Shown here: piece by piece, positions 1 through 8,559 of the stretch
Layout: each line of letters opens with the position of its first letter
Numbering within the stretch: position 1 is the stretch's first letter
Source of the DNA: Neoscytalidium dimidiatum
Lineage: Eukaryota; Ascomycota; Dothideomycetes; Botryosphaeriales; Botryosphaeriaceae
DNA length: 64,000 nt
NCBI GenBank assembly: GCA_037367355.1
Contig: CM074698.1
Coordinates: forward strand, 186,001-250,000
Direction: 5' to 3'
Made by a program: the position numbers and the translations under genes
The notes under the pieces: generated by a model
Seen by the model: the letters and a program-made list of their open reading frames with translations, nothing else
Databases searched by the model: none
Told to the model about the DNA's origin: nothing

Positions 1-382
1 GCAGCCCTCCGTCCCCGCTACCTGGCCGCGTTTCGATAGGAGGCGGTCCGGCGCAGATGGGATTTGACAAAGTGCTGGAGCTGCTGGGCACTGGAGGCGT
101 GGATGATGGGCCAGTGGAGAAATTCTTGCCGCTGCTGAATTTGGCGCTGTGTCTGGTTGTTTGGTTGGAATCGTTGGCCGCAAGGTCGAAGGTCGAGGGG
201 TGGGAGGGATATGTGCCTGCGAGTAAGTACACTGGTTTGGCCACTATTTCTTTCCTTTCACCACAGGATTCTGACCGTTAAACTCAGTTGTTCTCGTCTT
301 AGTTGTTGTGGTCAGGTCTCAACTTGCACCTGTGGATGTTGCGGGACTACAGAGGCTCCGGTATGGGTACAAAGGAGCTTAG
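1..382 (+). CDS. C-terminal end of an unnamed conserved fungal membrane protein (5' partial)
   Basis: The frame is open to the left edge, so the start lies outside the window. I place exons at <1-222 and 303-382, with an 80-nt intron (GTAAGT donor at 223, CTTAG acceptor ending at 302, phase 1). The visible protein has a proline/glycine-rich stretch, a hydrophobic segment (LPLLNLALCLVVWLESL) and, after splicing, a second hydrophobic patch (AIVVV) followed by a basic tail ending LRYGYKGA and a TAG at 380-382. The in-frame join restores a continuous hydrophobic region, which supports the splice. That C-terminus looks like one I associate with conserved fungal membrane proteins, but I cannot name a family. 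An ATG at 57 is internal because the upstream codons remain open. Confidence 0.55.
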
Positions 383-1753
383 GAATGGCCGCATGTTGAG
401 GCTCAAGCTCTAGCGACAATCTGATTTCTCTGGACAGGATTTGGCTACAATTTTGCCGCATGTTTCTTCTTTCTCATCTAACCTGGCAACATTCTTCCGC
501 AGATCTCTGAGTGGTATCCGACATGAATCACAAGCCAGTGTCCTGCCTGCTTTAACATTTCCGCGCCTGTCATATTAAGTGCTATATAGAGCAGCCTCTA
601 GCAGATCCATCTGTCACAAGCGACACATGGACATCTGCATCTGGAAGAAACAGATAGACTGTCGCCATCGGGGACATGCTACCGTCTCTGCGGGTTAACC
701 ATGGAATCACTTGTAACCCACTCTAACTGTCTATTCTCGACCATACAATACGCGACAGTTGGAAATCTGTTCAAACGCCTTGCTAAGTCTCTTAGAGTAC
801 ATCTATATGAGTTCCAACTGAGCTTTGCTGTCTCATCGGTATGTACAAATAATATCCAAGCCTCCCTCCATTCAATCTATTTAACGGGCTTGCTCTACAG
901 TGAATTACGCATTTAATGGCTATCAATTTCAAGGTCAACCACCTGTAAAGCGGAATCTGCGAGGGGTTTGATCTCCTGGGTCACTACCTTCATCCACACT
1001 GTTCGGCCACTTTCATCGCGACAACCAATGGGAGAGATATGCTCATCATCTTAAATTTGGTCTTCTGTGCGAGCTTGGATGATAGGTACAGCGAGAGTTC
1101 ATACCAAGTGTCCCTTCACGACCTGACTTTAGGGCAGTACGAAATTTATGAGGAGATCCCTGTAGAGCCGCAGAACCTTGATGAGTCCCATCTCCGTATT
1201 CCATGCGAGGAATACGGTTGGCTCTGTGGTACTGACACCACGACAACACTATTGTCCTGGGTTATGCGGTTCACTCGGGCAGATGGGACGGTCTTCTGTC
1301 ACGGGTTACGGTATTTCGGAGCAGAATATATCGAACTGGACCCGGCACCTTACCAACCTCTGCCTGACTCTTATGGCCCAAGGGTGGGGAAAAGTGATCA
1401 AAATTAGGCCTGTGCCTGTTTATCCAGCGCCAGCCTGGGGAAATTAGCAAACAGTCATTCCACTCGCAAACCTACGCTAGAGATGAGAAGCACTAATGGC
1501 CGGCCAATTACATTAATAGATCACATACGTTTGCAGTACATATTACTTGTAGTTAGCCACAGGTTTTCAATATAAATAACTGTATTAGGCTTTTTCCTTT
1601 CTTCTCTCTTCTAGACATATATGCTGCAGCTCAACCGTCAGCATATTCCTCTCACAAGTCTACGCGCTTCCACAGCGACTCTCATACGTACCTCACCCCC
1701 ATCCTCCTTCCTCCAACCGATCCATCGCAGCCCCAGTTCTCTTCCCCCCCTCT
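383..1753. other. Intergenic stretch, more AT-rich than its surroundings
   Basis: Lies between the 3' ends of the partial gene on the left and ALG14, which converge. It is more AT-rich than neighbouring DNA and has a TATAAATA-like string near 1571. The only ORF that reads like a protein is the weak candidate at 1039-1407. Nothing else is recognised. Confidence 0.5.
1039..1407 (+). CDS. Possible orphan small ORF (122 aa), hydrophobic N-terminus
   Basis: An uninterrupted ATG-to-TAG frame of 122 codons. The first dozen residues are hydrophobic (MLIILNLVFCAS) and could act as a signal peptide or be the read-through edge of an exon; the rest is mixed and protein-like, with four cysteines or so and acidic patches. 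I recognise no family. It sits alone in a 1.4-kb AT-richer interval, there is no obvious neighbour partner, and length alone does not exclude chance. It may be an orphan secreted protein, an exon of an unannotated gene, or noise. Confidence 0.22.
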   Translation: MLIILNLVFCASLDDRYSESSYQVSLHDLTLGQYEIYEEIPVEPQNLDESHLRIPCEEYGWLCGTDTTTTLLSWVMRFTRADGTVFCHGLRYFGAEYIELDPAPYQPLPDSYGPRVGKSDQN

Positions 1754-2656
1754 TCAAACCAAGACACCCAAAAACTCACCCCTCCCCCCGGTCTTCTCCA
1801 CCAACCCCTCCCACTGCACCAAGAACCGATCCACGACGCGCAGCAGCAGCCGCCCGCTCAAGCTCAGCCGGCGCACGCGCGCCCAGCTCTCGACGTACAC
1901 GGTGCGCACGCGGCTGGTGCGGGCGGCGTCGCCGACGTCGAGGAAGCGCAGCAGCAGGGCGGTCAGGACGACGACGACGGCGGTGCCGGGCCCGTTGGTC
2001 AGGACGAGGTCGGGCGGGCGCGGGGCGCGGACGATGGCGACGCAGGCGCGGAGGCAGCGCAGGGCCGAGAGCGGGGTCGTCAGGAGGGGCTGGTGGACGC
2101 GGCGGGCGCGGGGCACGGCGTGCAGGGCGTAGGTTCCCGCGTCCACGACCGGGGCCGCCCCCACGCCGCCAACGCCGTCTTCGTCGTCTCGTTTGCCCTC
2201 CGCTCCGGTGTCTTTCTGGTCGGCGCCGAGGCCGAGGTGGAGGAGGAGGAGGCTCTCCTCGAATTCGCGCGCCCGCTCGGCGCTGAGGCTGTCGCCTTCG
2301 CTGATCACGTACGTGCGGGTGGACCAGCTGCGGAGGAAGGTGCGCGCGTCGAGCTTGCGCAGCATTGCGAGCATTTCGGCTGTGTGGCCGCCGCTGCCGA
2401 GGACGACGAGGAGGCGCGTGGGCTCCGCGGGGGAGGCATCGGAGGAGGAGGATGTCAGAAGCGGGTTGGCGGTGGAGTCTTTTTGTTCGAGGGTGGATGG
2501 GCCGCCGGGGCGTCGACGTGGGCGTGGAGGAGGCCGGAGAGGAGGTAGGAGGAAGAGGATGCGGAGCGCTATGAAGGGAATGGAGAGGAAAGCGAGGATG
2601 AGGAGGCCATTGAAGAACAGGAGCGAGGGTGGCGGAGGTGGAGCGGTGGCCGCCAT
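1754..2656 (-). CDS. ALG14: UDP-N-acetylglucosamine transferase subunit ALG14
   Basis: Single-exon gene, 300 aa. ALG14 is the ER-membrane anchor that recruits the catalytic ALG13 to make the second step of dolichol-linked oligosaccharide synthesis (GlcNAc2-PP-dolichol) on the cytosolic face. Visible features: an N-terminal hydrophobic anchor (about residues 12-38), a proline/arginine linker, the family motif VLGSGGHTAEML (from about residue 85), the TNGPGT motif, YVESWARV followed by LSLSGRLL, and a VQWEGL motif near the end; the C-terminus GEFLGVLV is typical of the family. The frame is open 82 codons further upstream, but the ATG at 2656 (context GCCACCATGG-like on its strand) starts directly before the anchor and is preferred. 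Slightly longer than yeast ALG14 because of the linker. Confidence 0.93.
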   Translation of the reverse strand: MAATAPPPPPSLLFFNGLLILAFLSIPFIALRILFLLPPLRPPPRPRRRPGGPSTLEQKDSTANPLLTSSSSDASPAEPTRLLVVLGSGGHTAEMLAMLRKLDARTFLRSWSTRTYVISEGDSLSAERAREFEESLLLLHLGLGADQKDTGAEGKRDDEDGVGGVGAAPVVDAGTYALHAVPRARRVHQPLLTTPLSALRCLRACVAIVRAPRPPDLVLTNGPGTAVVVVLTALLLRFLDVGDAARTSRVRTVYVESWARVRRLSLSGRLLLRVVDRFLVQWEGLVEKTGGRGEFLGVLV

Positions 2657-3012
2657 GGTGGGCGTGGGCGCGTGCCGTAAGGAAGACTGGAGATCCTTGA
2701 AGTTCAATGCATCGTCGGCGAGGTTAAAGGGCTTGGCAGCTGAAGGAGCGTGGTGAAGGTTCGGTGTTTGTGTCAGAGCTCTCTGGCGTTTGGAAAAGTG
2801 TCGTCGGAGTTTACATGCGCGAGTCATGCAAAGTCCGTGGCCCTGACGTTGGAGTCTACGTTTGCATTCTCCGCAATTGAACGGAAGTCCACCCATTTTC
2901 AAACATGTTTTAGGCCAATACTCAACATCTTCATGGAGTGCTGATTGACGATCTCAGTAGACCAGTCTCAAGATGCTGTACTGCAACAACCCTCAGACCC
3001 TACCCAGCGACC
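2657..3012. other. Spacer between two minus-strand genes
   Basis: Upstream of ALG14 and downstream of the EGF/propeller gene, both on the minus strand. It should hold the ALG14 promoter and the 3' end of the other gene. No specific element is recognised. Confidence 0.4.
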
Positions 3013-4167
3013 TCAAACCCCCAGCATCCTCTCGTACGCATCCGCACCCTGCCCGATAGGCTGGATCAACGTAAAACTACGACCGTTGTTACTCTCTTGA
3101 ACGCCATTGAGCAAATACAATGGTGCCACATCTGGATCACTCATGTCGAAATACAATTTCGGCCGCTCCCTCCGATACAGCACCGCCGACGTTCCATCAT
3201 CGAACTGGACCGTCGTGTTGTAGGCCAACGTCTCCGTGTTGAACGTCCACGGCCCCGTCAAGCTCCTGGAATACAGATGCGCTCCAACGTTAGGCCCCTT
3301 CTCGTTCCTTTCCTCGATGTCGATCATGTAGTGCACCAGGATGTGCCAGTGCCCCCGCTTATCCCGCCAGAGGAACGGGTCTTCGCTCCATGGCTGGCCA
3401 GTCGGGTGGAATACTTGCTCGTATGAAGCATTGTAGTCCTCAGCGACATAGATGATGTTGTCCTCGACTGCCAAGACGAACGCTGCTGTGTGGTTTCCAT
3501 GCGAATATAGCGGCCACGGCGCTGGGTTCGTCGCATTTGTGAGGATCTGCTTCCTATCAGACCAGGTCTTCAGATCCGGCGATGTGGAGAGAGAGATATT
3601 GTTGGGTGCAATTGTCCTCGATCCGCAAGAGTCCGGGAGCGGATAGTCGACCCCAATGGTATAAAGAAGGTACAGCTCGTCCACCGGACTCCAGAAAGTC
3701 GTCGGGTTGTGGGAGAACGGGCCCAACACCTCCTGCGCCCAATTGTACGGTCCTCGTGGGCCGCTGGACGACTCAGCCCTGATGACCGTACTGAACGGCT
3801 TCCAACTGTTTAGGCCGCAGCCGTGCGCGAATTGGGACGTGATGAGATGGAACTTGGTCGGGTCGTCACGGTCCTGGAGGATCTGGCCGCCCCAGGATGA
3901 GTTGCCCCTAGTTCCGCCATCAAAAGCATCGGGGACCGTCGCGTTTGTGTGATTATACCCCGTCCACCTGCGAGCGGGTCGGAGATCAAGCTCCCCGCAG
4001 TTCGCGGAGCGCCATCCGGGATCACAGATGCATAACGCCTCGGAACAAACACCATTCAGGCTACAGTCTTCGTCAATCGTGCATCCTGCGATTATTGCAG
4101 GCAATAGGAGGAGTGGTAACAAAAGCGCGAATGGCATTGGGTGCATCAAGCTAATCTTGTCGCTCAA
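3013..4167 (-). CDS. Secreted EGF-like / five-bladed beta-propeller (GH43-like) protein
   Basis: Single exon, 384 aa. N-terminal signal peptide (hydrophobic core about residues 11-27, after basic K4/H9), then six cysteines at 29, 35, 41, 46, 48 and 57 in an EGF-like spacing, then a roughly 320-residue domain with repeated Trp/Asp-rich blades (GNSSWGG, FWSPVDELYLLYT, WSEDPFLWRDKRGHWHIL, SRSLTGPW). That pattern resembles the glycoside hydrolase 43/32/68-type propeller fold. Many N-glycosylation sequons (NHT, NAT, NSS, NIS, NAS, NTT) fit secretion. I cannot assign catalytic acids with confidence, so enzyme activity is unproven; it may be a sugar-binding or inactive propeller. ATGs at residues 1, 8 and 11 are all possible starts; each leaves a signal peptide. 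Confidence 0.8.
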   Translation of the reverse strand: MSDKISLMHPMPFALLLPLLLLPAIIAGCTIDEDCSLNGVCSEALCICDPGWRSANCGELDLRPARRWTGYNHTNATVPDAFDGGTRGNSSWGGQILQDRDDPTKFHLITSQFAHGCGLNSWKPFSTVIRAESSSGPRGPYNWAQEVLGPFSHNPTTFWSPVDELYLLYTIGVDYPLPDSCGSRTIAPNNISLSTSPDLKTWSDRKQILTNATNPAPWPLYSHGNHTAAFVLAVEDNIIYVAEDYNASYEQVFHPTGQPWSEDPFLWRDKRGHWHILVHYMIDIEERNEKGPNVGAHLYSRSLTGPWTFNTETLAYNTTVQFDDGTSAVLYRRERPKLYFDMSDPDVAPLYLLNGVQESNNGRSFTLIQPIGQGADAYERMLGV

Positions 4168-4794
4168 TTTGAGCGAGTGGAGTGTACCTAGCGATCACTC
4201 TCATCAGAGGGGAGCTCAGCATGTATTTAACCTTGCTGCGGCCGCTGCACGTCTATCACAAGAGCCTCATTACTTCGCACAAAGATATTCCGAACGGCCG
4301 CTTGCGAATCACAGGTAGAGCAGTTCGGAGAAAGTTGTTCTCTATGAATTTAGCCGTCTTGCCCAGCGCTTCCCCGCACTTGCTCTTTCGCTTCTCGTAT
4401 AAGTATTAGACCCGAGTCGTAGTGATCTACTGATTCCCCGCAATTTATATTTGATATACGGACCGTGCAGCTTGGACTGCATCCGGAAGGATCGCGTAAG
4501 CTTCTCCTCACGCTAGTCATGAACGCTACCCGAAACAGGCAATTTCCACGACCGTATAATCTACATTTGTTGCGATAGAAGACCAGGGGCTCGCCACAAG
4601 CTGCGACTGCTTGTTCGAGTCTGGAGATATATGACTAGAAACGGTCAAACTTCACGTGTAAGTTATTCAATACGTTATTTCTGTCACAAAAATGTAAAGG
4701 TTGTCAGGCTAAGTCCTACTCTACAAGACTTCTACGCCTCTCAACCTTCGATTCGCAACCGCCAGGAACTATACACACTCTTGCTGCTTGTTAG
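4168..4794. other. AT-richer spacer upstream of the EGF/propeller gene
   Basis: Holds the putative promoter of the secreted propeller gene (transcribed leftwards). Contains A/T-rich strings and no convincing coding frame. A pyrimidine-rich string ending TTGTTAG at 4794 looks like a splice acceptor for the possible gene remnant that follows. Confidence 0.4.
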
Positions 4795-5273
4795 ACAGCC
4801 TCACCGGTCGACGTCCAACTCCCGCCCCGCACACCATCCCTCAAAGCGCCATCGTCCCCCACCAACGTCTCCCCATCGACCTCGCGCTCCCAATCCTCCC
4901 GATCTAGACACACGAACTCTACAGACCTGTCCGACCCCGTCCCCTCCCCCGAACATCCTCCGCGCAAGCCGCCACATTGGGGCAGCATCGAAGGCCGTCT
5001 TGAGCGCCGTTAATCCCCAAACCACTTCAATTCCTCGCCCAGCGTCTACGGCTGCGCCGCTGGCACCGGCCCCGGCTTCTGCCCGACGACGAGGAGGAGG
5101 AGGAGGGTGAGGAGGGTGAAGAGGGTTGGAGTCGGGACCAGGGCGGTGGGAAGGGTTGGGGTCTAAATGGGCATTCTTGTTATTCGGTAGGGCTGTGTGG
5201 GGATTTGCATGAGAGTTTTTGTTTTTTGTTTTATTTGTTATTACTGCTACAAGGGGCTACGAGGCGTGGTTGA
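4795..5273 (+). pseudogene. Possible 3' remnant of a protein gene interrupted by a one-base frameshift
   Basis: Two adjacent plus-strand frames both read like protein but are out of register. Frame A (from an acceptor-like TTGTTAG at 4794) runs 72 codons with a proline/serine-rich sequence then PPHWGSIEGRLERR and a TAA at 5011-5013. Frame B, one base off, opens between 5002 and 5010, continues PKPLQFLAQRLRLRRWHRPR and an acidic Glu/Gly run, and ends at 5271-5273. The two frames overlap by only about 7-10 nt, so one missing base would join them; no intron fits in so small a space. No family recognised and no upstream exons found. It could be a degraded gene, an assembly error, or a chance effect of GC-rich repeats (the Glu run comes from GAG repeats). 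Confidence 0.3.
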
Positions 5274-5562
5274 AGGTGGTAATATATGGTTGACAGGGTG
5301 CAGTCGGAAGTCTGATCGGTTCCTCTTGATAATGGTAGCGGCATCCACACCTCACTTAATCACTGTCTTCTCGAAGTGACTTTACACGTCTTGAATTCTA
5401 TCCAAAAATTCCTGGCTCTTTTTTTCGCTGAAACCTTTCGTTGACTCCCTCGCCGTTAAACCCATCCAGAAGGCACAGACTGCAAATCGTAAGAGCGCCC
5501 AAACATAAGACATACGTACATAACCTTTGTGGAGTCTAGGAGGGGAAGAAATATATCGAATC

Positions 5563-7031
5563 TCAGTTGCCCTCAATCATCTTCCTGATGTTTGAAATCT
5601 GGTCCAAGACAGAAGACCTGCTGGTACCACCCTTGGTCGCCCGCATCTCCACGCTCTTCTCATAGTCAAAGGACTCAACAATGTCACGCTCGAAACGGGA
5701 GTCGACACCCTGAAGTTGCTCGAACGACAGCTGGTCCATCGGGATGCCCTCCTTCTCGGCGAGGGCTACAACGCGACCCGAGATGTGGTGGGTCTCACGG
5801 AAAGGAACGCCCTTGCGGACGAGGTAGTCGGCAAGATCGGTGGCTAGCATGTCGGGAGTCAAAGCAGCACGCATTTTCTCGGGCACAATGTCGAGGGTGG
5901 AGATGACACCGGTAGCTATCTGAATGCTGTCGGCAACCGTCTTCACGTGGTCGAGCAGCGGCTCAACGCTCTCCTGCAGGTCCTTGTTGTAAGTGCTGGG
6001 AATGCCCTTGATGGTCATCATCAGGCCGGCCATCTGGCCAAAGGCACGGCCAGACTTGCCGCGGAGCAGCTCCAAGCTGTCGGGATTCTTTTTCTGCGGC
6101 ATCAGCGAGCTACCGGTGCTGTATGCGTCGGCAAGCTTGACGAAACCAAACTCAGCACTGCTGTAGATGATCAGGTCCTCAGCCCAGCGGCTCATGTGCA
6201 GCATCAGGGTGCTGCCCCACTGCATGGCCTCGAGACCAAAGTCACGGTCGGCAACACCGGCCATGCTGTTGTACAGGACCTCGTCGAAACCCAGCTCCTG
6301 GGCCAGGGCGTCACGATCGATGCCGAACGGGTTGCCAGCCAAGGCGCCGCAGCCCAGCGGGCAGCGGTTGACGCGGCGGATGGTCTCGCGCAGGCGCTGC
6401 AGGTCGGTAGCAAAGGCCAGGCCGTAGCTCAGCAGCCAATGGCTCCAGCGGATGGGCTGGGCACGCTGCAGGTGGGTGTAGCCGGGCATGACGGGATCAA
6501 TCTCCTTCTCGGCGCGGGCGGCAACGACCCTGAGGAACTCGACAAGATAGCCCTCGATCTCGCGCAGCTTCTCGCGCAGCCACATGCGGATGTCGGTAGC
6601 GACCTGGTCGTTGCGACTGCGGCCGGTGTGGAGCTTGCCGGCGATGTTGGTGCCAATGATCTCGCCTAGGCGGCGCTCGTTGGCGGTGTGGATGTCCTCG
6701 TCGACGCCCGGCTTGATCTCGAAGGCGCCGGTCTCCCACTCCTGCTTGACCTGCTGGAAGCCCTTCTCAATGGCCTGGAACTCGTCCTCGGTCAGGATGC
6801 CCAGCTTGGTGTTCTGGCGGGCATAGGCAATGGAGCCTGCGATGTCCTGGGCGTAGAAGTTGCGGTCGTAGTAGATGGACTCGTTGTAGGCGACCATCAG
6901 CGGGTCGAGGCCGCCTGGACACGGTGATCAGGACGTGGACTAAAGCTTGGAGCGTCGGGGCGTGCCAGTGAGGCGTTACCTGTGAAGCGGCCGCCCCAGA
7001 GCATCGTCTTGCTGGGCTTGTTCTCGGCCAT
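5563..7031 (-). CDS. ARG4: Argininosuccinate lyase
   Basis: Last step of arginine synthesis: argininosuccinate to arginine plus fumarate; cytosolic homotetramer of the fumarase/aspartase superfamily. Two exons, 7031-6980 and 6914-5563, with a 65-nt intron (GTAACG donor, TCCAG acceptor, phase 1). Splicing joins MLWGGRFTG to [12 protein letters not shown], exactly the conserved N-terminus; the long ORF alone would begin late at 6897. The product is 467 aa, the usual length. Motifs: TGRSRNDQ (about residue 114), the superfamily signature [12 protein letters not shown] (about 285-296), and the conserved C-terminal helical domain. It is divergent from VFA1 over 420 bp and has a perfect general-control site at 7128-7134. 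A second arginine gene, ornithine carbamoyltransferase, lies 31 kb away. Confidence 0.97.
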
Positions 7032-7127
7032 GGTGGGCAGCTTGTGGTGGACTCGTGCTGGGGGAAAGTGGGCAAAGAAGGACCCAATGGATTGCGCGAC
7101 GGGGCCTGGGGAAAAAGCAGCGCGCTG

Positions 7128-7134
7128 TGAGTCA
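7128..7134. promoter_or_regulatory. Gcn4/CpcA-type general-control site (TGAGTCA)
   Basis: A perfect TGASTCA palindrome whose near edge is 97 nt upstream of the argininosuccinate lyase ATG. This is the known binding sequence of the bZIP factors Gcn4/CPC1/CpcA, which induce amino-acid genes on starvation, and arginine genes are classic targets. Presence is seen; function is inferred from position and gene identity. Confidence 0.6.
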
Positions 7135-7247
7135 ATGCTGTCACTGTGGGGGACTGAGAAGGGTCGAGCACAGGCTCTGCGCACGAATCACCGACATCGC
7201 AATGAAATTGAATTGGAGCTGTTTATCGATAAGGAGCGGCGGCCACC

Positions 7248-7312
7248 TGCGGCTTGCGGCTTGCGGCTTGCGGCTTGCAGCTCGCGGCTCGCGGCTCGCG
7301 GCTCGCGGCTCG
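7248..7312. repeat. Heptanucleotide tandem array (GCGGCTT/GCGGCTC)
   Basis: About nine head-to-tail copies of a 7-bp unit, the first four ending in TT and the later ones in TC, with one GCAGCTC variant. It lies in the lyase/VFA1 divergent promoter, 140 bp before the VFA1 ATG. Similar 7-bp arrays occur at 8523-8559 and 20711-20745. Confidence 0.85.
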
Positions 7313-7451
7313 CCGAGGCCCAGGCTTCCAGGCTGCCAGGCTGCCCCGAGCGCTCAAGGCTGCAAGCTCAAGCTTCCCCCGGTGACGTACGCCTCTCCCA
7401 CACCCCTCTCTCTCCTCCGGCGGATGCGAGCGCCTGGTGACATCTGCCATA

Positions 7452-8493
7452 ATGACCGCGCTACAGAACGTTTGGTACCATCGTCGCGTTGCCGACTCCC
7501 AGGCCAAGGCGTGCTGGATCTGCTACAAGCCTTCGTCCAGCGTGCTGATCACCCCGGACAACAAGGTCAGCCTGCCGCGCTTCCGTCTCTCGCCCAGCCG
7601 CATGCTGAATCATCCAAGGACTTCTTCTACATCTGCCCCGGCCACCTGAAGGACCGCGGTTTCTGTGAGCCTGACGCCGACGAGGCTGCAGCCGTCGCCG
7701 AGAAGAAGAAGAAGGAAGAGATGGACCGCGAGATCCAGAAAATTAAGGACGAGTACGAGGAGAAGCAGCGCCGCAAGAAAGAGAGGCGCAAGGAAAAAGA
7801 GAAAGACAAGGGTAAGGATCAGGAGAAGGACAAGGCAGATAAGAAATCCGACGAGGACGAAGACAAGAAGGATGAAAAAGAGCGCGACGAGAAGGTGGGC
7901 TCATCTGCCTCCACCGGCTTGGACGATGCAGCTCATGTGCAGCAGATTAAAGCTCTTTCCAACAAGGACGAGACGAAAGCTGATGACGGCCCGCGCATCT
8001 TCACTCTCAAGAAGTACGTATCCCGTCCCGTGACTCAACCGAGCCGATGCCCCAACACCCCTGCCTTTGCCCAAACCGCATCGGTACCGACCAGGAGCAT
8101 TCACCCGGCCAAAAAAGCCTGGGGATTCTTTTGCTGCCCGCCCGGTGTCTGCCTTCCCGCTCGGTTTCGCATGCGGATGCTGCTCCTCCATGGTTCCGAG
8201 TCATGATATACCTGCGTCCGCCCAAGGAAGCTTCCGCAACCACGCCTGCTGCTGCTACGTGGAAGCGCCCTTTTGTGGGGCTTCATGCCTCTGCTTCGCG
8301 CCTGATGTAACATGTCGCCATTGAGCGTGTCGATAAGGGCTTGGCGGCAACGACGAAGCATGACTAATTCTCTCCCAGGAACTTCCACCAAATGCGCATC
8401 AAGCGTATACGTGACGCGGAGGCCGCCCGCCGCAACAAAGAACGACTTGCGAATCCGTCTACCTTCCCCTCGGTCCCCACCGGTGACCTGTGA
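7452..8493 (+). CDS. VFA1: VPS4-associated protein 1 homologue
   Basis: Yeast Vfa1 binds and stimulates the AAA-ATPase Vps4 that disassembles ESCRT-III on endosomes. Three exons: 7452-7565, 7619-8013 and 8379-8493; introns 53 nt (GTCAGC...CCAAG, phase 0) and 365 nt (GTACGT...CCCAG, phase 2, TGACTAAT branch). The product is 207 aa, close to yeast Vfa1. The N-terminus has a conserved CWICY (Cys-x-x-Cys) element and a second Cys in FYICPGHLKDRGFC, consistent with a small zinc site; a long charged Lys/Glu/Asp coiled-coil region fills the middle; the end, NFHQMRIKRIRDAEAARRNK after splicing, matches the conserved tail. The big second intron carries T/C-rich low-complexity DNA. Confidence 0.88.
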
Positions 8494-8522
8494 GGGCATC
8501 ACAAAACCCGGCCAGCCCTGCT

Positions 8523-8559
8523 GCCCGCCGTCCGCCGCCCGCCGCCCGCAGCCCGCAGC
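8523..8559. repeat. GC-rich heptamer array (GCCCGCC-type)
   Basis: Five consecutive 7-bp units of the form GCCCGCC/GTCCGCC/GCCCGCA, just downstream of the VFA1 stop. Same period as the array in the VFA1 promoter. Confidence 0.7.

Larger units (their letters stand above)
7032..7451. promoter_or_regulatory. Divergent promoter region, argininosuccinate lyase / VFA1
   Basis: The 420 bp between the two ATGs must hold both promoters. On the lyase side lies a TGAGTCA palindrome; on the VFA1 side lies a heptamer tandem array (7248-7312) followed by a C/T-rich tract just before the VFA1 start. Confidence 0.7.

Noticed and set aside
5947..6669. 240-codon plus-strand ORF
   Set aside because: Antisense shadow of argininosuccinate lyase; high GC and strong codon bias of the real gene keep the opposite frame open.
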